Positions 1-9,891 are shown, counted from the first letter of the stretch. The stretch: DNA of 64,000 bases from Elymus sibiricus (GCA_039707655.1 CM077674.1:241663904-241727903); one strand, 5' to 3'. Translations and numbers: made by a program. The notes: generated by a model from the letters alone, not told the origin.

Positions 1-1950
1 GGGTACTTGCCCTACAATGTGGGATGGCCAACGTTTACTCATGAGCTGCGGCAAGTTCGCTGGCCGTCCACCCGAGCCTTCAAGCCGGAGCTGCTCGATA
101 AGTATGATGGCACGCTCAACCCAGCCGAGTTCCTTGGCATCTACACCATCACGGTGGAAGCTGCCGGGGGATGGGACGAGAAAGTACTCGCCAACTACTT
201 CCCGTTGGCGCTTCGGCCCAACGTCAGGTCATGGTTGATGAACCTGCCTGAGGGCTCCTTCTCTTCTTGGGCGGATCTGTGCCATCATTTCGTTGGCGCA
301 TACCAGGGTGGCCACAAGCTCCTGGGTCAGCCCAGTGATTTGCAGGTGATCCCCCAAAGGGGTGGAGAGAACCTCCGCAAGTACATACAACGGTTCAGCC
401 GTGTGCACCACAACATCCCCGACATCCATCCCGCAGTTGTCTTTGCTGCGTTCCACACGAATGTGCGCAACCGCAGGATGCGGTCTGAGATGAATGTTGA
501 GCAGGTCAAGACCATCAATGATCTGTACGCCTTGGCGGATAGGTGTGCACGTGCTGAGGAAGGGAGGCGACTCCCCGGGGAAGATGCCGGTGCAGACGTC
601 GATTCAGAGGACGACGACGCATCAACCCCACAGAAGAAGAACATGAAGCACAAGAACAAGACTGTACTGGCTGTCGAGAGCTCCGGCGACACCAACGCCC
701 CCAAGAAGTCGAAGGCAGACATCCCCGGCAAGGAGGTTGCCGGGTGCGATGCTTGCCGAGAAGCTGCTGCAGGCGAGAAGGCCGGCAAGACCGGCGGGCC
801 GTACTGCAAGATCCACCGCACCAAGGGCCACGACCTCCAGCAATGCCGGCAAGTAGAGCAACTTGCCGAAAAGCAGAAGCAAGAGTACGAGAAGTGTGAC
901 AAGGAGAAGGCCCAAGATGGTTCTGGTGGGTCTGGTAAGCAAGACCATGGTGGCCGCGGAGGCCGCCGTGGCAAGGCCAAGCAGCCAAAAGAGAAGGCTG
1001 CTCAGGGCCAGCAAGAAGAGGATGATAGTGATGAGGACGGAGGCGGGTCCGACAAGGAGTTCCAGAATGCGGTGGATGCCATGTGTGTTGACGGAGGCGC
1101 ATCTTTGCACTCCTCGCACCGGCAACTAAAGCAGTGGATCCGCGAAGTCAATGCAGCAGAGCCGGTGATGGAGGCGCAGAAGCCACTCAAGTGGTCACAC
1201 TCGCCCATCTTCTTTGACGCCGAGGACCACCCTGATCGCACCACTGCGGTCGGGTGTTTGCCGTTGTTGGTCTCACCAACAATTCGCAACCTCAAGGTGA
1301 CAAAAATGCTGGTCGACGGTGGGGCTGGCTTGAACTTGATCTCCCCAGATGTGATCAAGAGGCTACAGATCCCCGACAAGGATCTCGAGGAGACAGGCAG
1401 TTTCCAAGGGATCAGTCCGAGGAGGAACAAGCCGAAGGGCCAAGTCACGTTGCCGGTCATGTTCGGCAGCGAGCTCAACCATCGGACGGAAAAGATTACC
1501 TTCGACGTCGTCGAGATGCCGCTGCCGTATAATGGAATTCTGGGCCGCCAAGCCCTGGCAAAGTTTATGGCCGCGTCGCACTATGCGTACAACGTCATCA
1601 AGATGCCGGGGCCGATGGGGGTCCTCACCATCAAGTCAAACCACAAGGACGCAATCATCTGTGCTGACAAGCTCTACCGGGAGGCGGCGGCAGCGGCTGC
1701 CATTGAGGCACTCACCCCTGCCGTCAAAGCTCCCGGGGAAGGAAAGAAGAAGAAGACCGGCAAGGCCTCTGGGAAGGACTCCGGGAAGCGCACTTTAGAG
1801 TGCAGCATGCCTGTCGAGGATACACCAGAGAGCTCTACCAGCAAGAGCAAGAGAACCAAGGCTTCCGCATCCACGACCAAACAAGTTTCTGCGAAGGGGG
1901 ATGGGACGAGTGGCACTTTTTCTGAATGTGCCACTCTCGGCAACAAATAG
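1..1950 (+). CDS. gag-pr: Gypsy-type Gag-protease, 5' partial
   Basis: The frame is open from the left edge (Gly-Tyr is encoded before the first TTG), so the true start is outside the window. Roughly residues 30-180 look like a retrotransposon Gag capsid domain, with the usual run of Trp and Leu positions such as the SWLMNLPEGSFSSW segment. A Cys/His cluster near residues 245-280 (CKIHRTKGHDLQQC) resembles a zinc knuckle. A retropepsin-like domain follows near residue 435 with the active-site motif LVDGGAGLNLIS. The C-terminus is Lys/Ser-rich and ends at a TAG. Gag would build the particle and protease would cut it. The reading is uninterrupted for 650 codons, unlike most coding remnants here. 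No reverse transcriptase follows. I am confident of the family and unsure whether the C-terminal tail is native. Confidence 0.85.
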   Translation, partial: GYLPYNVGWPTFTHELRQVRWPSTRAFKPELLDKYDGTLNPAEFLGIYTITVEAAGGWDEKVLANYFPLALRPNVRSWLMNLPEGSFSSWADLCHHFVGAYQGGHKLLGQPSDLQVIPQRGGENLRKYIQRFSRVHHNIPDIHPAVVFAAFHTNVRNRRMRSEMNVEQVKTINDLYALADRCARAEEGRRLPGEDAGADVDSEDDDASTPQKKNMKHKNKTVLAVESSGDTNAPKKSKADIPGKEVAGCDACREAAAGEKAGKTGGPYCKIHRTKGHDLQQCRQVEQLAEKQKQEYEKCDKEKAQDGSGGSGKQDHGGRGGRRGKAKQPKEKAAQGQQEEDDSDEDGGGSDKEFQNAVDAMCVDGGASLHSSHRQLKQWIREVNAAEPVMEAQKPLKWSHSPIFFDAEDHPDRTTAVGCLPLLVSPTIRNLKVTKMLVDGGAGLNLISPDVIKRLQIPDKDLEETGSFQGISPRRNKPKGQVTLPVMFGSELNHRTEKITFDVVEMPLPYNGILGRQALAKFMAASHYAYNVIKMPGPMGVLTIKSNHKDAIICADKLYREAAAAAAIEALTPAVKAPGEGKKKKTGKASGKDSGKRTLECSMPVEDTPESSTSKSKRTKASASTTKQVSAKGDGTSGTFSECATLGNK

Positions 1951-2156
1951 GAGGTCGAGCTCGTTGCCTTCCTATGGGTGAATGCCAGTGTGCTTGCCCG
2001 GCAAGCACCTGACATCCCCGAAGTTCTTAGGAGGGCAACTGAGCACCACCTTGTTGTCTGCCCTCATGCGAGACCCCTCAAGCAGAAGGTCAGGAAGCTA
2101 GTCTTGGTGCAGAAACAATACTCCCCACGGAACTCAAATATGGGTCACCTCGAGTC

Positions 2157-2412
2157 TTGGCCACCAATGAGGAGGACCAAGATGAGCTGCGGCATGACGA
2201 TGCCACACTCCTTGAGGAAGATCGTTTCCAGGTTGCTGCCCGTGTTGCATGGTACCAGCAAGCTTTGCACCGCTACCTTAGCCGCAAAGTGAAGGCCAGG
2301 GACCTTGAGAAAGGCGACCTTGTTCCTCGTCGGATTCGATCCACGAAGGATAAAAAACAAGTAGACGCCGAAGTGGGAAGGCCCTTACCGGGTAATACGA
2401 GTCACTAGGCCC
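2157..2412 (+). pseudogene. Integrase C-terminal remnant of E1
   Basis: A short frame reads RVAWYQQALHRYLSRKVKAR followed by a DLEKGDLV-like segment. That is the hallmark of the C-terminal end of plant Gypsy integrase polyproteins, just before the sequence meant to bind chromatin or end the protein. Only about 80 codons remain, and they lie close to the end of the gag-protease frame. The catalytic integrase core, RNase H and reverse transcriptase that should separate them are gone. I infer one internal deletion that fused the protease end to the integrase tail. The product would have no catalytic activity. Confidence 0.7.
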
Positions 2413-3346
2413 GGCACAGTCCACCTAGAAACTGAAGATGGCACTCCGGTGCTAAACTCATGAAATATTGAGCATCTTCATAAGTTTTACCCGTAAGGCG
2501 CGGTTGCTGGGCTGCCCGGCAACCTCTTTTGTACAAGTTTGCCGTCAAGGCTTGTAATCCTTTGTACAAAGCCGGGCGCAGATCCCGTGCATATTAAATA
2601 AAAGTTAGATGTTTCACCATTCTTTGTCAAGTACATATTTATTTATGTGTTGCAGGCAGTCTTGTGTTACATTTTGCCTTGCATAAGGTGATTAACGAAC
2701 CGTCAAGGTTCCAGCCTCCTCTTTTCTCTTCTTTCTTTTTCTTAAAGGAAGGAAGGATTCCTCGCGTACAAGTTTCCCGGGGGGATTGACGGTATGGATA
2801 CCAAAGGACGCGTTCAAGATATCACCCTACGGCAAGAAGTATAGCAAGGAATGTGCTAAGTTGCGAAACTTTGAAATAAATTCTTTGTTGTAGTTGTGTT
2901 TCTCCTTGAACGGCTTTGGCCTTTGTATGAGAAACCTGCATGCTAAGGAACCTTCTCGTGATCGACTGCGCTCTTACTTTGCTTCGAGTCCGCTCGGCAA
3001 CCTAAGCAGCCGCGTTGTGACCATCAAGCATGACCTTGCCGGCAGCGACACTTTCGGCAAGCTGCTAAGGACCTGTTCCTCAAGCACTTGCGGCAAGGGT
3101 GTGCGCACCGTTAAGTTTCCAGCAAGCGTAGGGTACAAAAATCATGCAAAGGCAGAATAGAATAAGGAGAACAACATGCATACGTCCATTCAAAATATGA
3201 ACTACAGCAACTGTTAAACGTTTAGATGTGAAAGTTATCTTCCATGCCCCCACTGGGCTACATTGGTTTTGATACAGGAGCTAAGGAGAGGAGCCTAGGC
3301 GGAGCACAGCTCATCTTCAAGATTCCACTGGGGCAATTCTATGCGC
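2413..3346. other. Non-coding interior of E1
   Basis: No convincing gene is seen here. The stretch starts with the last traces of the polyprotein, has AT-rich spacer around 2590-2700, and leads to the 3' end of the antisense gene. A plus-strand frame at 2894-3160 shows no recognisable domain and is probably chance. Confidence 0.5.
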
Positions 3347-3850
3347 CTAGTCGGAGTCGTCGCCTTCGCTCTTGATACGCGAGGAGCTTTCGTCGCTCTC
3401 GCTCTCGCTGGTGGAGTCGGTGCCGCTGCTGCTCTCACTTTCTGCGCAGCATTCGATGCGGCTGCCGGAGACCCCGAAGAACTTCACGAAGAGTGTGGCA
3501 GCTCCGTCGTACCTAAACTGGAGAAGCTGCCCCTTCCATAGACCACGGGAGTGGGCGAACGACTTCCACCCCCGCGTCAAGAACAGAGAGCCGGTGGTGG
3601 AGAACTCGGCCACCACCCAGGCCATTGCAGCAGCCATCCGCCTGTTGCCACAGGCCCGAGGGCCTGCTGTTCTCCATCACCCTCGCAAAGGGGTCCGGGA
3701 GCCGGAGCCAACTGCGAAGCTGGCGGTGCAACCCCACGACAAACTCGTCCACTGCCACCGCCATGTGGGACTCGTGCGCCGTCACCGCCGTGCGCGTTTC
3801 CGCCTGAGGGGGAAGGGCAGCCACCCCGCCACATCCGCCACGCCCGCCTC
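3347..3850 (-). pseudogene. Antisense B3-like DNA-binding protein (frameshifted)
   Basis: On the minus strand, three overlapping frames join into one plausible protein. The segment from 3824 encodes LRLPDPFARVMENS, and the frame from 3637 encodes LFLTRGWKSFAHSRGLWKG then LLQFRYDGAATLFVKFFG. This pattern (Leu-Pro start, Arg-Gly-Trp-x-x-Phe core, Gly-x-Leu-x-x-Phe-x-Tyr-x-Gly strand) is what plant B3 DNA-binding domains look like. A Ser/Glu/Asp-rich acidic tail ends at a TAG at 3349-3347. Frame changes near 3800 and near 3635 break it. It lies opposite the sense direction of its host element, behind a minus-strand TATA box at 4118-4112. The B3 assignment is by eye from residue pattern. An alternative is an uncharacterised retrotransposon accessory protein. 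An N-terminal piece may lie at 3851-4034. Confidence 0.55.
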
Positions 3851-4111
3851 ATCCATGAGTACCGCGCCCTCCGCGGCCGCGGGGGGCGGCTCTTCTATGG
3901 GCGCTAGGGCTGGCACTCACGACGACCACAGAGGAACGCGTCCGACCCCGAGAGGGGACCCTTGAGGCGGAAGCAGATGCGAGGGCCCGACCTCCACCCC
4001 TCGCCATTGCAGCGGTAGACCTCAAGGAAAGCAAGGATGAATGAAAGGTTGGAGGAGGAGAATGGCAAAGGCAGAAGATGGGTGGGGAAGATTGCCACTC
4101 CCCCCGCCCTC

Positions 4112-4118
4112 TTTTATA
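4112..4118 (-). promoter_or_regulatory. TATA box for the E1 antisense gene
   Basis: The minus strand reads CTATAAAAGAGG here, a good TATA match, about 85 bases upstream of the first candidate start codon at 4034 and about 270 upstream of the main reading frame. Its direction matches the B3-like antisense gene, not the host element. Use in vivo is inferred. Confidence 0.55.
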
Positions 4119-4472
4119 GCACCCTAGGGGGATTACTCTCCCTGCCGCCTCGCCTCCCTTAATGGCAGAAATTGAGGAAGGAGATGCGAGAAGTCAGGCG
4201 AAATGAGCTGCGCCCTCCACGTTTTTCCTTTTTATGGGGAAGGCGCGAGGGCTGGCTCTTTTTTGTCCTACGTGGCTACGCTTTTTAGACGCAGCACCTC
4301 CCGCCGCCGCTTCGCTCCACCTCTCCCACGCCCGCATTTAATGCGCATCGTGGGCGGGTGCGGTAAAAGAGAAGATTATGGCAGTTATCCTCTGCCACGC
4401 GCCACCTGTGCACTGTTTGGGCCTAGCCCAACGACGCCTCGCATGCGCGTGTGGCCCAGGCCCAGGGGCTCC
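4119..4472. other. Non-coding 3' interior of E1 and polypurine end
   Basis: No gene is seen. The stretch is GC-rich and ends in a purine-leaning CAGGGGCTCC directly before the LTR start, which fits a degenerate plus-strand primer (polypurine tract). Confidence 0.5.
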
Positions 4473-5405
4473 TGTCGGTGTACTCAGACATGGGTGCCCT
4501 CGTACCCAAACTTGTGCACAGGCAGTTGTAGCCTCCCTTCCGGCAAGGGCTTGGTAGAGGATAACTACACCTTAAGACTCAACACCAAGACCGTGAAGAA
4601 GACCTCAAGGCAGGTCATCGAGAAGTACTATTCTAGTACTGAAGATCGACGCTGCCCTTGCCGGCAAGCTCCACCCTGGCAAGGTGAAGACCAAGACTAT
4701 GGTTGCCGGCAAGCTCCCTTGCCGGCAAGCTCCGTGCCAGCAGGTTTGTTCTGTCCCGTTACCACTCCACCTCACCATCGACCAGATAGGCTCGTAGGCT
4801 AGGTGTCGAGAGGGCAGGCAGTCAACATAGCCGGCCAAGGCACGTGTCAGCACACCACGCCAAGATTAACTTTAATGACAGCCGTCCCTGGGACGTGTCG
4901 AGATTACTGGAGGGCGCCAGGACCGGTGGTACAGATCTTTTGCCCAAGGCCTCGCGTCCCCAACGTAGCACCTAATGGTGCATTAAATACGTTTGTCTTA
5001 ACCCGTTGGAAGATAGAAGTGATGACGGTGCAAGTCATCGTTCATACTTTGTAATGACCGTATTAGCCATTGTGGTAACCCCTTGGCCTATAAAAGGAGG
5101 CCCACGGCTACAGGTAGAACGGTCGACACCCAGCTCAATTACACGCCGTAGCTGCATTTTCCCGTGCACCTTGCCGGAAAACTGCGCTCCCTGTAACCAG
5201 AGTTCATACATGATCAAACACAGAGCAGGAGTAGGGTTTTACGCTCATAGAGGCCCGAACCTGGATAAATCCCCCGCGTGTTCTTGCACCTACTAAAAAT
5301 CTGCTCTTTGTTCCATGCATGTCCCCTGAGCCGAATCGCAAAGGGACCCGTTCGGTCCCATAGATAATCGTTTCCCACGATAAGCGACGTCTTGCTCTGT
5401 ACTTC
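4473..5405 (+). repeat. E1 3' LTR, right end missing
   Basis: The repeat opens with TGTCGGTG, a start shared by many Triticeae Gypsy LTRs. It contains a TATA box at 5089-5095 (CCTATAAAAGG) and, 3' of that, the typical TAGGGTTTTACGC...GGCCCGAACCTGG block seen at the transcript start of grass Gypsy LTRs. No matching CACCGACA end is found before the sequence switches to E2 at about 5406. Three copies of the 10-base inverted repeat TTGCCGGCAA occur between 4657 and 4730. Confidence 0.7.
5089..5095 (+). promoter_or_regulatory. TATA box of the E1 LTR
   Basis: The sequence is TATAAAA in the context GGCCTATAAAAGGAGG. It sits within the LTR about 615 bases from its start, the expected place for the U3/R promoter. 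Confidence 0.6.
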
Positions 5406-5887
5406 TTCGAACTTTTTGGTACTTGTTGCCAAAGGGGGAGAATTAGTATAGATCATTAGGGCTTCGAGAGAGTGAGTGTTTTGTTTTTTCTCGTTTGATT
5501 TTCATTTGTGTGCTACCTTCTGTGCTACTTTTGTTCGTTGCTCGTTTGGTACTACATGTGTTTGTGGTTGATCATACCGTACTTTGATGATGCTATGTTT
5601 ATATATCTATTCATATGCTCTTTGTATGATCATTCAATTGGTTTTTTGGTGATGAGTGCTTATTACATTGCAATCTTATCATTTTGTGCGCTCCACCAAG
5701 ATGTATGTGATATGGAAGAGTGACCCATGATCCTAATCGATTGTGCATTTGCATTCAAATGCAAATTTTAAATAATGCACAAATTTAGGGGTAGCTCTTA
5801 CTTATCACATACTTCTCAAAGCGACGATGTATTTCATTGATTATATTATTTGTCGAAGCTTTGATCTATATGTTGTCATCAATTACC

Positions 5888-5901
5888 AAAAAGGGGAAGA
5901 T
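5888..5901 (+). promoter_or_regulatory. Polypurine tract of E2
   Basis: A run of purines (AAAAAGGGGAAGAT) ends one base before the LTR start TGAAAGTGC at 5902, which is where the plus-strand primer lies. The same tract is present in E8 at 31801-31788. Confidence 0.65.
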
Positions 5902-7373
5902 TGAAAGTGCAACTAATCCCTGGGTGGTTTTGGTAATTAATAACAACATATATATCATTGATCTAATACTCATTGCTAATAGATTTTAGAAAAGATCAAT
6001 GATTGGCATGGCAAGGACTAATGGATGTGGACCCCTCAAAATGTCAAGGACAAGAATTGGCAACTCCAAGACTCTACATGTTTGGTTTAGTGATCCAAGA
6101 TCACATTGAGTCCCTTAGGAAATCCAATACTATTAAAAGGGGATGACGTATTGATGATGAGGTTGTTGCTCAAGTGCTTAGCGATATTGCTCCAAAAACC
6201 CTCGGTCATTTTCTCAAAAACACATCTGTCCAAACCCTAAATGTCCATCTCGGTCCCATGGAAACTATCCCATCTGGACCCACCGAGATGACCACTCCCA
6301 TTGCCACTGCCAAACCCTAGCAATTCGGTTTGACCGAAATGGATCTCGGTCCCACCGAGATGGCATTGCCAAGTTTCTGTGATGACTTTGTTTCACTTCG
6401 GAATCACCGAGTTGAAACAATGGGAAATTCCGAGACTGGGTTTTGCCCTAGCCATTGCACTTTGGTCCCACCGAGTTGTTCCACTTCGGTCCCATCGAAA
6501 AGCCCAACGTTCATATCTTTTACACTAATCGGTCTCACCGAGTTTATATTCAGTCTCACCGATTTGGGTCAAAAGTGTGTAACGGTTGGATTTTGGGTGA
6601 AGGCTATTTATACCCCTCCACCCCCACTTACTCTAAAAGAGAGCCATCAGAACATACCTACACTTCCACCATTCATTTTCTGAGAGAGAACCACCTACTC
6701 ATGTGTTGAGATCAAGAGATTCCAATCCTACCATTTGAACCTTGATTTCTAGCCTCTTCAAGTTGCTTTCCACTCCAATCCTTCTCCTACCCAAGCCAAA
6801 TCTGTGAGAGAGAGATTGAGTGTTGAGGAGACTATCATTTGAAGCACAAGAGCAAGGAGTTCATCATCAACACACCAGATTGGTTTGGTGTCACTTGGGA
6901 GCCTCCAAGATCATGTGGAGTTGAACCAAGGAGTTTGTAAGGGCAAGGAGATCGCCTACTTCGTGAAGATCTACCCCGAGTGAGGCTACTCCTTCGTGGA
7001 CGGAAGCCATGGTGGAATAGGCAAGGTTGCTTCTTCGTGGACCCTTCGGGGGTGGAGCCCTCCGTGAACTCGCGCAACCGTTACCCTTCATGGGTTGAAG
7101 TCTCCATCAACATGGACGTACGATAGCACCACCTATCGGAACCACGCAAAAAATCATCATGTCTTCATTGCGTTTGAAATCTCCAACCCCTCCTTTACAT
7201 TCATATGCAAAGTCATTATTTTCCACTGCACAACTCTTAGACTTGGATGTGTAGGGTGTACTTGACTTGGTAGAATTGCTAAAACTTGCCTACAACTAAA
7301 ATTGGGAAAATGATAAGTTTTTATTGGTCAAGTAGTCTAATCACCCCCCTCTAGAGATACTTTCGATCCTACA
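5902..7373 (+). repeat. E2 3' LTR (TGAAAGTGC...GATCCTACA)
   Basis: A 1472-base LTR delimited by TGAAAGTGC and CCTACA, homologous to the two LTRs of E8. Between about 6230 and 6600 it carries many copies of the palindromic motif TCGGTnnnACCGA. Segments on both strands that look open are not expected to be translated. Confidence 0.8.
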
Positions 7374-8517
7374 AAAAGCGCATAGTTATGACGTTATTCA
7401 CGACAATGATCATGTATATAGACATCACGTCCGAGACAAGTAGACCGACTCCTGCCTGCATCTACTACTATTACTCCACCAATCGACCGCTATCCAGCAT
7501 GCATCTATTGTATAAGTTCATAGCAAACAGAGTAACGCTTTAAGCAAGATGACATGATGTAGACAAAGTAAACTCAATCAATATGAATAAACCCCTTCGT
7601 TTTATCCTTAATGGCAACAATACAAATACGTGTCTTGTCCCCTACTTTGTCACTGGGATATAGAGCACCGCAAGATTAAACCCATTACAAGGCACCTCTC
7701 CCACTGAAGATAAATTAGTCTAGTTGGCCAAACCAAACGGATAGATCGGAGAGAATTACAAAGCTATAACAATCATGCATAATAAAGTTCAGAAAAGACT
7801 CAATTACTTTCAATGAATAATCTGATCACAAACCCACAATTCATCGGATCCCAACAAACACACCGCAAAAGAAGATTACATCGGATAGAACTCCAAGAAG
7901 AACGAGGAGAACATGGTATTGAAGATCAAAGAGAGAGAAGAAGCCATCTAGCTACTAGCTATGGACCCGTAGGTCTGTGGTGAACTAGTCACACATCATC
8001 GACAGGGCAGCAAGGTTGATGTAGAAGCCCGCCGTGATCGATTCCCCCTCTGGCAGAGTACCAGAAAAGGCCTCCAGATGGGATCATGGAAGAACAGAAG
8101 CTTGTGGCAGCGGAAAAATTATTTTGGGTGGCTCTTTGTTGGTTTGGAATATATGGGAATTTATAGGCCTGGAATTAGGTCAAACAGAGCTGCGTGGGGC
8201 CCATAAGCTCAGGGGGTGCGCCCCTCGAGCTTGTGGCTCTCTAATATCTCGTCTAGTCTCCTCCCGAAGCTTGTAGGGTCCCTTCTGGTCCAGAAAAAAT
8301 TAACCTAAAGATTTTTTCCGTTTGGACTTTATTTGATATTTATTTTCTGAAAAGCCTAAAACAAGCAAAAAAATAGGAACTGGCACTGGGCACTGAGTTA
8401 ATAGGTTAGTCCCAAAAAATAATATAAAATAGCATATAATTGCATATAAAGCATCCAAGATTGATAATATAATAGCATGAAACAATCAAAAATTATAGAT
8501 ACGTTGGAGACGTATCA
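7374..8517 (-). repeat. E3: truncated LTR of a minus-strand Gypsy element
   Basis: Read on the minus strand, the LTR starts at 8517 with TGATACGTCTCCAACG, a familiar start of an abundant wheat Gypsy LTR (I think of the Fatima group, but this is from memory). It runs left to CATAACTATGCGC at about 7380, where it stops short of a proper LTR end and meets E2. No internal region is present. It is either a solo LTR cut by E2 or a remnant of a rearrangement. The frame at 8034-8276 lies in this LTR and is not thought to be coding. Confidence 0.65.
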
Positions 8518-8840
8518 GGATGGCATTACTATCGCACACGCTATTCCATGGTGCAACGTTTACAATGTGCGCTGCATCATAAAAAGTTCATGATTGTAAA
8601 GCGTGTATGATAAGGAGACTATCACAAACATTTTGTTCTCCCGCACCGTTTATAATATATCAAGTTTCCCAAATGCTCCAACTGTCGTACTCGTGTGGGA
8701 TGGCATAACTATCGCACACACTATTCTATGGTGCAACGTTTATGATGCGCGCGACATCACAAACAGTTCATGATTGTAAAGCATGCATGATAAAGAGACT
8801 ATCACAAACATCTAGCTCGGTCGCACCGTTTGTGATATTG
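8518..8840 (+). repeat. Direct repeat pair of about 180 bases
   Basis: Two copies of a unit starting TGGCATNACTATCGCACAC, about 180 bases apart (near 8521 and 8701), each running through GGTGCAACGTTTA, TTCATGATTGTAAAGC and a GCACCGTTT end. The copies differ at many sites. The motif style (ACCGTTTGTGAT) is reminiscent of subterminal repeats of class II elements. Confidence 0.6.
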
Positions 8841-8841
8841 T

Positions 8842-9192
8842 GTGACATCACACATGTGTAATAATGATTTTATTAGTACACCAATTGCTCCTCCCACCAC
8901 TAGTGCGGAGTCTTATGATATAAAAGCTGCCCTGTTAAATCTTGTTATGACAGAGCAATTTGCTGCAAATCCTAATGAAGATGTTGCATCCCATCTTAAT
9001 ACTTTCGTTGAATTATGTGGCTTGAAAAAAATGAAAGATGTGGATAATGATATTGTGACATTAAAATTATTTCCTTTCTCTCTTAGAGATCGAGCTAAAG
9101 CATGGTCTTCATCTTTACCAAAAAGTAGCATTGATTCATGGTCAAAGTGTAAAGATGCCTTTATTGCTAAATATTTTCCTCCCGCTAAGATA
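8842..9192 (+). pseudogene. Gag capsid fragment of a Gypsy element
   Basis: About 115 codons read as part of a Gag capsid domain: the segments LKLFPFSLRDRAKAWSSSLP and SWSKCKDAFIAKYFPPAK are typical of Athila-like Gypsy Gag. The reading then runs into unrelated sequence and stops at a TAA at 9205. There is no LTR, zinc knuckle or protease next to it, so it is a fragment captured or left behind in the CACTA region. The first frame codon is GTG, so no start codon is claimed. Confidence 0.7.
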
Positions 9193-9273
9193 CTAGATAA
9201 TAGCTAATGTCATTACAATATTAGCATAAGTACTTGCATAAATAACAAGTATATTACTAGAAACCTAACAGAA

Positions 9274-9891
9274 CTACCTGAAATTAATCCTCATCGTCGC
9301 CGCCGTCATCCTCATCGCCGCTGCCATCCTCATCACCACCACCATCCTCCTCATCACCACCCCGTCCTCCTCCTTGCCGCCGTCCTCCTCCTCGCCATCG
9401 TCATCCTCTCCGCTGGCGTAGCGTGCTCCATTCACGGCGACTACTTCGGTGAATGCCTGGTGGACCACGTCTTTCGAATATGACGTGGCCGCCGACATCT
9501 TGATGTCTGCCGCCATGACAGCCTTGTCGGCGGTGCGTTCGGCCTCGCAGATGATTTCCTCGGTGCACGCCATCGCGTTGGAGATATAGTATGCCTCCTC
9601 TAACTCTGCTTCATCCACGGGGCGGAAGAGCTCTGATGATATCAGGCAGACGCATTCGACCTCGCATTGCATGACATGGCGGCAGGCTCTCTCCTGGAGC
9701 CCGACGAATCTAGCCAAGAGGCGGTCGTAGTCGCGGCCTACCTCCTCTGCTTGACGGAGGAACTCCTCGGTGGGCGCCTTGACTGTATCGATGAGGCGCT
9801 GCTGCTGTGTGACAGGTTCACGGCCGGTGACCTCCATCTCCTCGGCCACGAACTTTCTCTTCCGCGAGGGAGAGCCGAGTGCCTGAACCAT
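9274..9891 (-). CDS. Unknown protein with acidic C-terminus in E4
   Basis: A minus-strand frame opens with ATG at 9891 and runs 205 codons. I do not recognise the family. Residues 8-20 are basic (PSRKRKFVAEEME), possibly a nuclear localisation signal. The middle is helical and charged with several Cys residues (residues 65-90). It turns acidic near residue 160 (GEDDDGEEEDGGKEEDG). At about residue 177 the reading switches to Met/Arg-rich sequence. The +1 frame of the same DNA continues as a Gly/Asp/Glu-rich tail to a TAA near 9285, so the present C-terminus is probably the result of a one-base indel. It may be an accessory or captured gene of the CACTA element; no partner gene is adjacent. 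Confidence 0.45.
   Translation of the reverse strand: MVQALGSPSRKRKFVAEEMEVTGREPVTQQQRLIDTVKAPTEEFLRQAEEVGRDYDRLLARFVGLQERACRHVMQCEVECVCLISSELFRPVDEAELEEAYYISNAMACTEEIICEAERTADKAVMAADIKMSAATSYSKDVVHQAFTEVVAVNGARYASGEDDDGEEEDGGKEEDGVVMRRMVVVMRMAAAMRMTAATMRINFR

Larger units (their letters stand above)
1..5405 (+). mobile_element. E1: non-autonomous Gypsy-like LTR retrotransposon, 3' part
   Basis: Read in order, this stretch holds a gag-protease frame, a remnant of the integrase C-terminus, a long non-coding region with an antisense gene, and a 3' LTR that opens with TGTCGGTG at 4473. The 5' LTR lies left of the window. Reverse transcriptase, RNase H and most of integrase are absent between 1950 and 2157, so this is a deletion derivative that would need enzymes from elsewhere. 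The right side stops at about 5405, where sequence of a different family (E2) starts without a recognisable LTR end. The order of parts is seen directly; the superfamily call rests on the gag and integrase tail. Confidence 0.8.
5406..7373 (+). mobile_element. E2: 3' fragment of the E8 retrotransposon family
   Basis: This segment matches, in the opposite orientation, the tail and 3' LTR of E8 (30411 to about 32315). It begins within the internal region (TTCGAACTTTTTGGTACTTG) and runs through a polypurine tract and a complete 3' LTR ending in GATCCTACA at 7373. Everything 5' of the tail, including gag, is missing. The sequence has drifted clearly from E8, so it is an older copy. No target duplication can be checked because the 5' end is lost. 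The small frame at 5508-5723 lies in this AT-rich tail and shows no protein signature. Confidence 0.8.

Noticed and set aside
3372..3965. A 197-codon plus-strand frame opposite the B3-like gene.
   Set aside because: It has no domain, while the minus strand shows a B3-type residue pattern and a correctly placed TATA box. It is the shadow of the antisense gene.
5508..5723. A 71-codon frame rich in hydrophobic residues.
   Set aside because: It lies in the AT-rich tail of E2, and the matching part of E8 does not preserve it.
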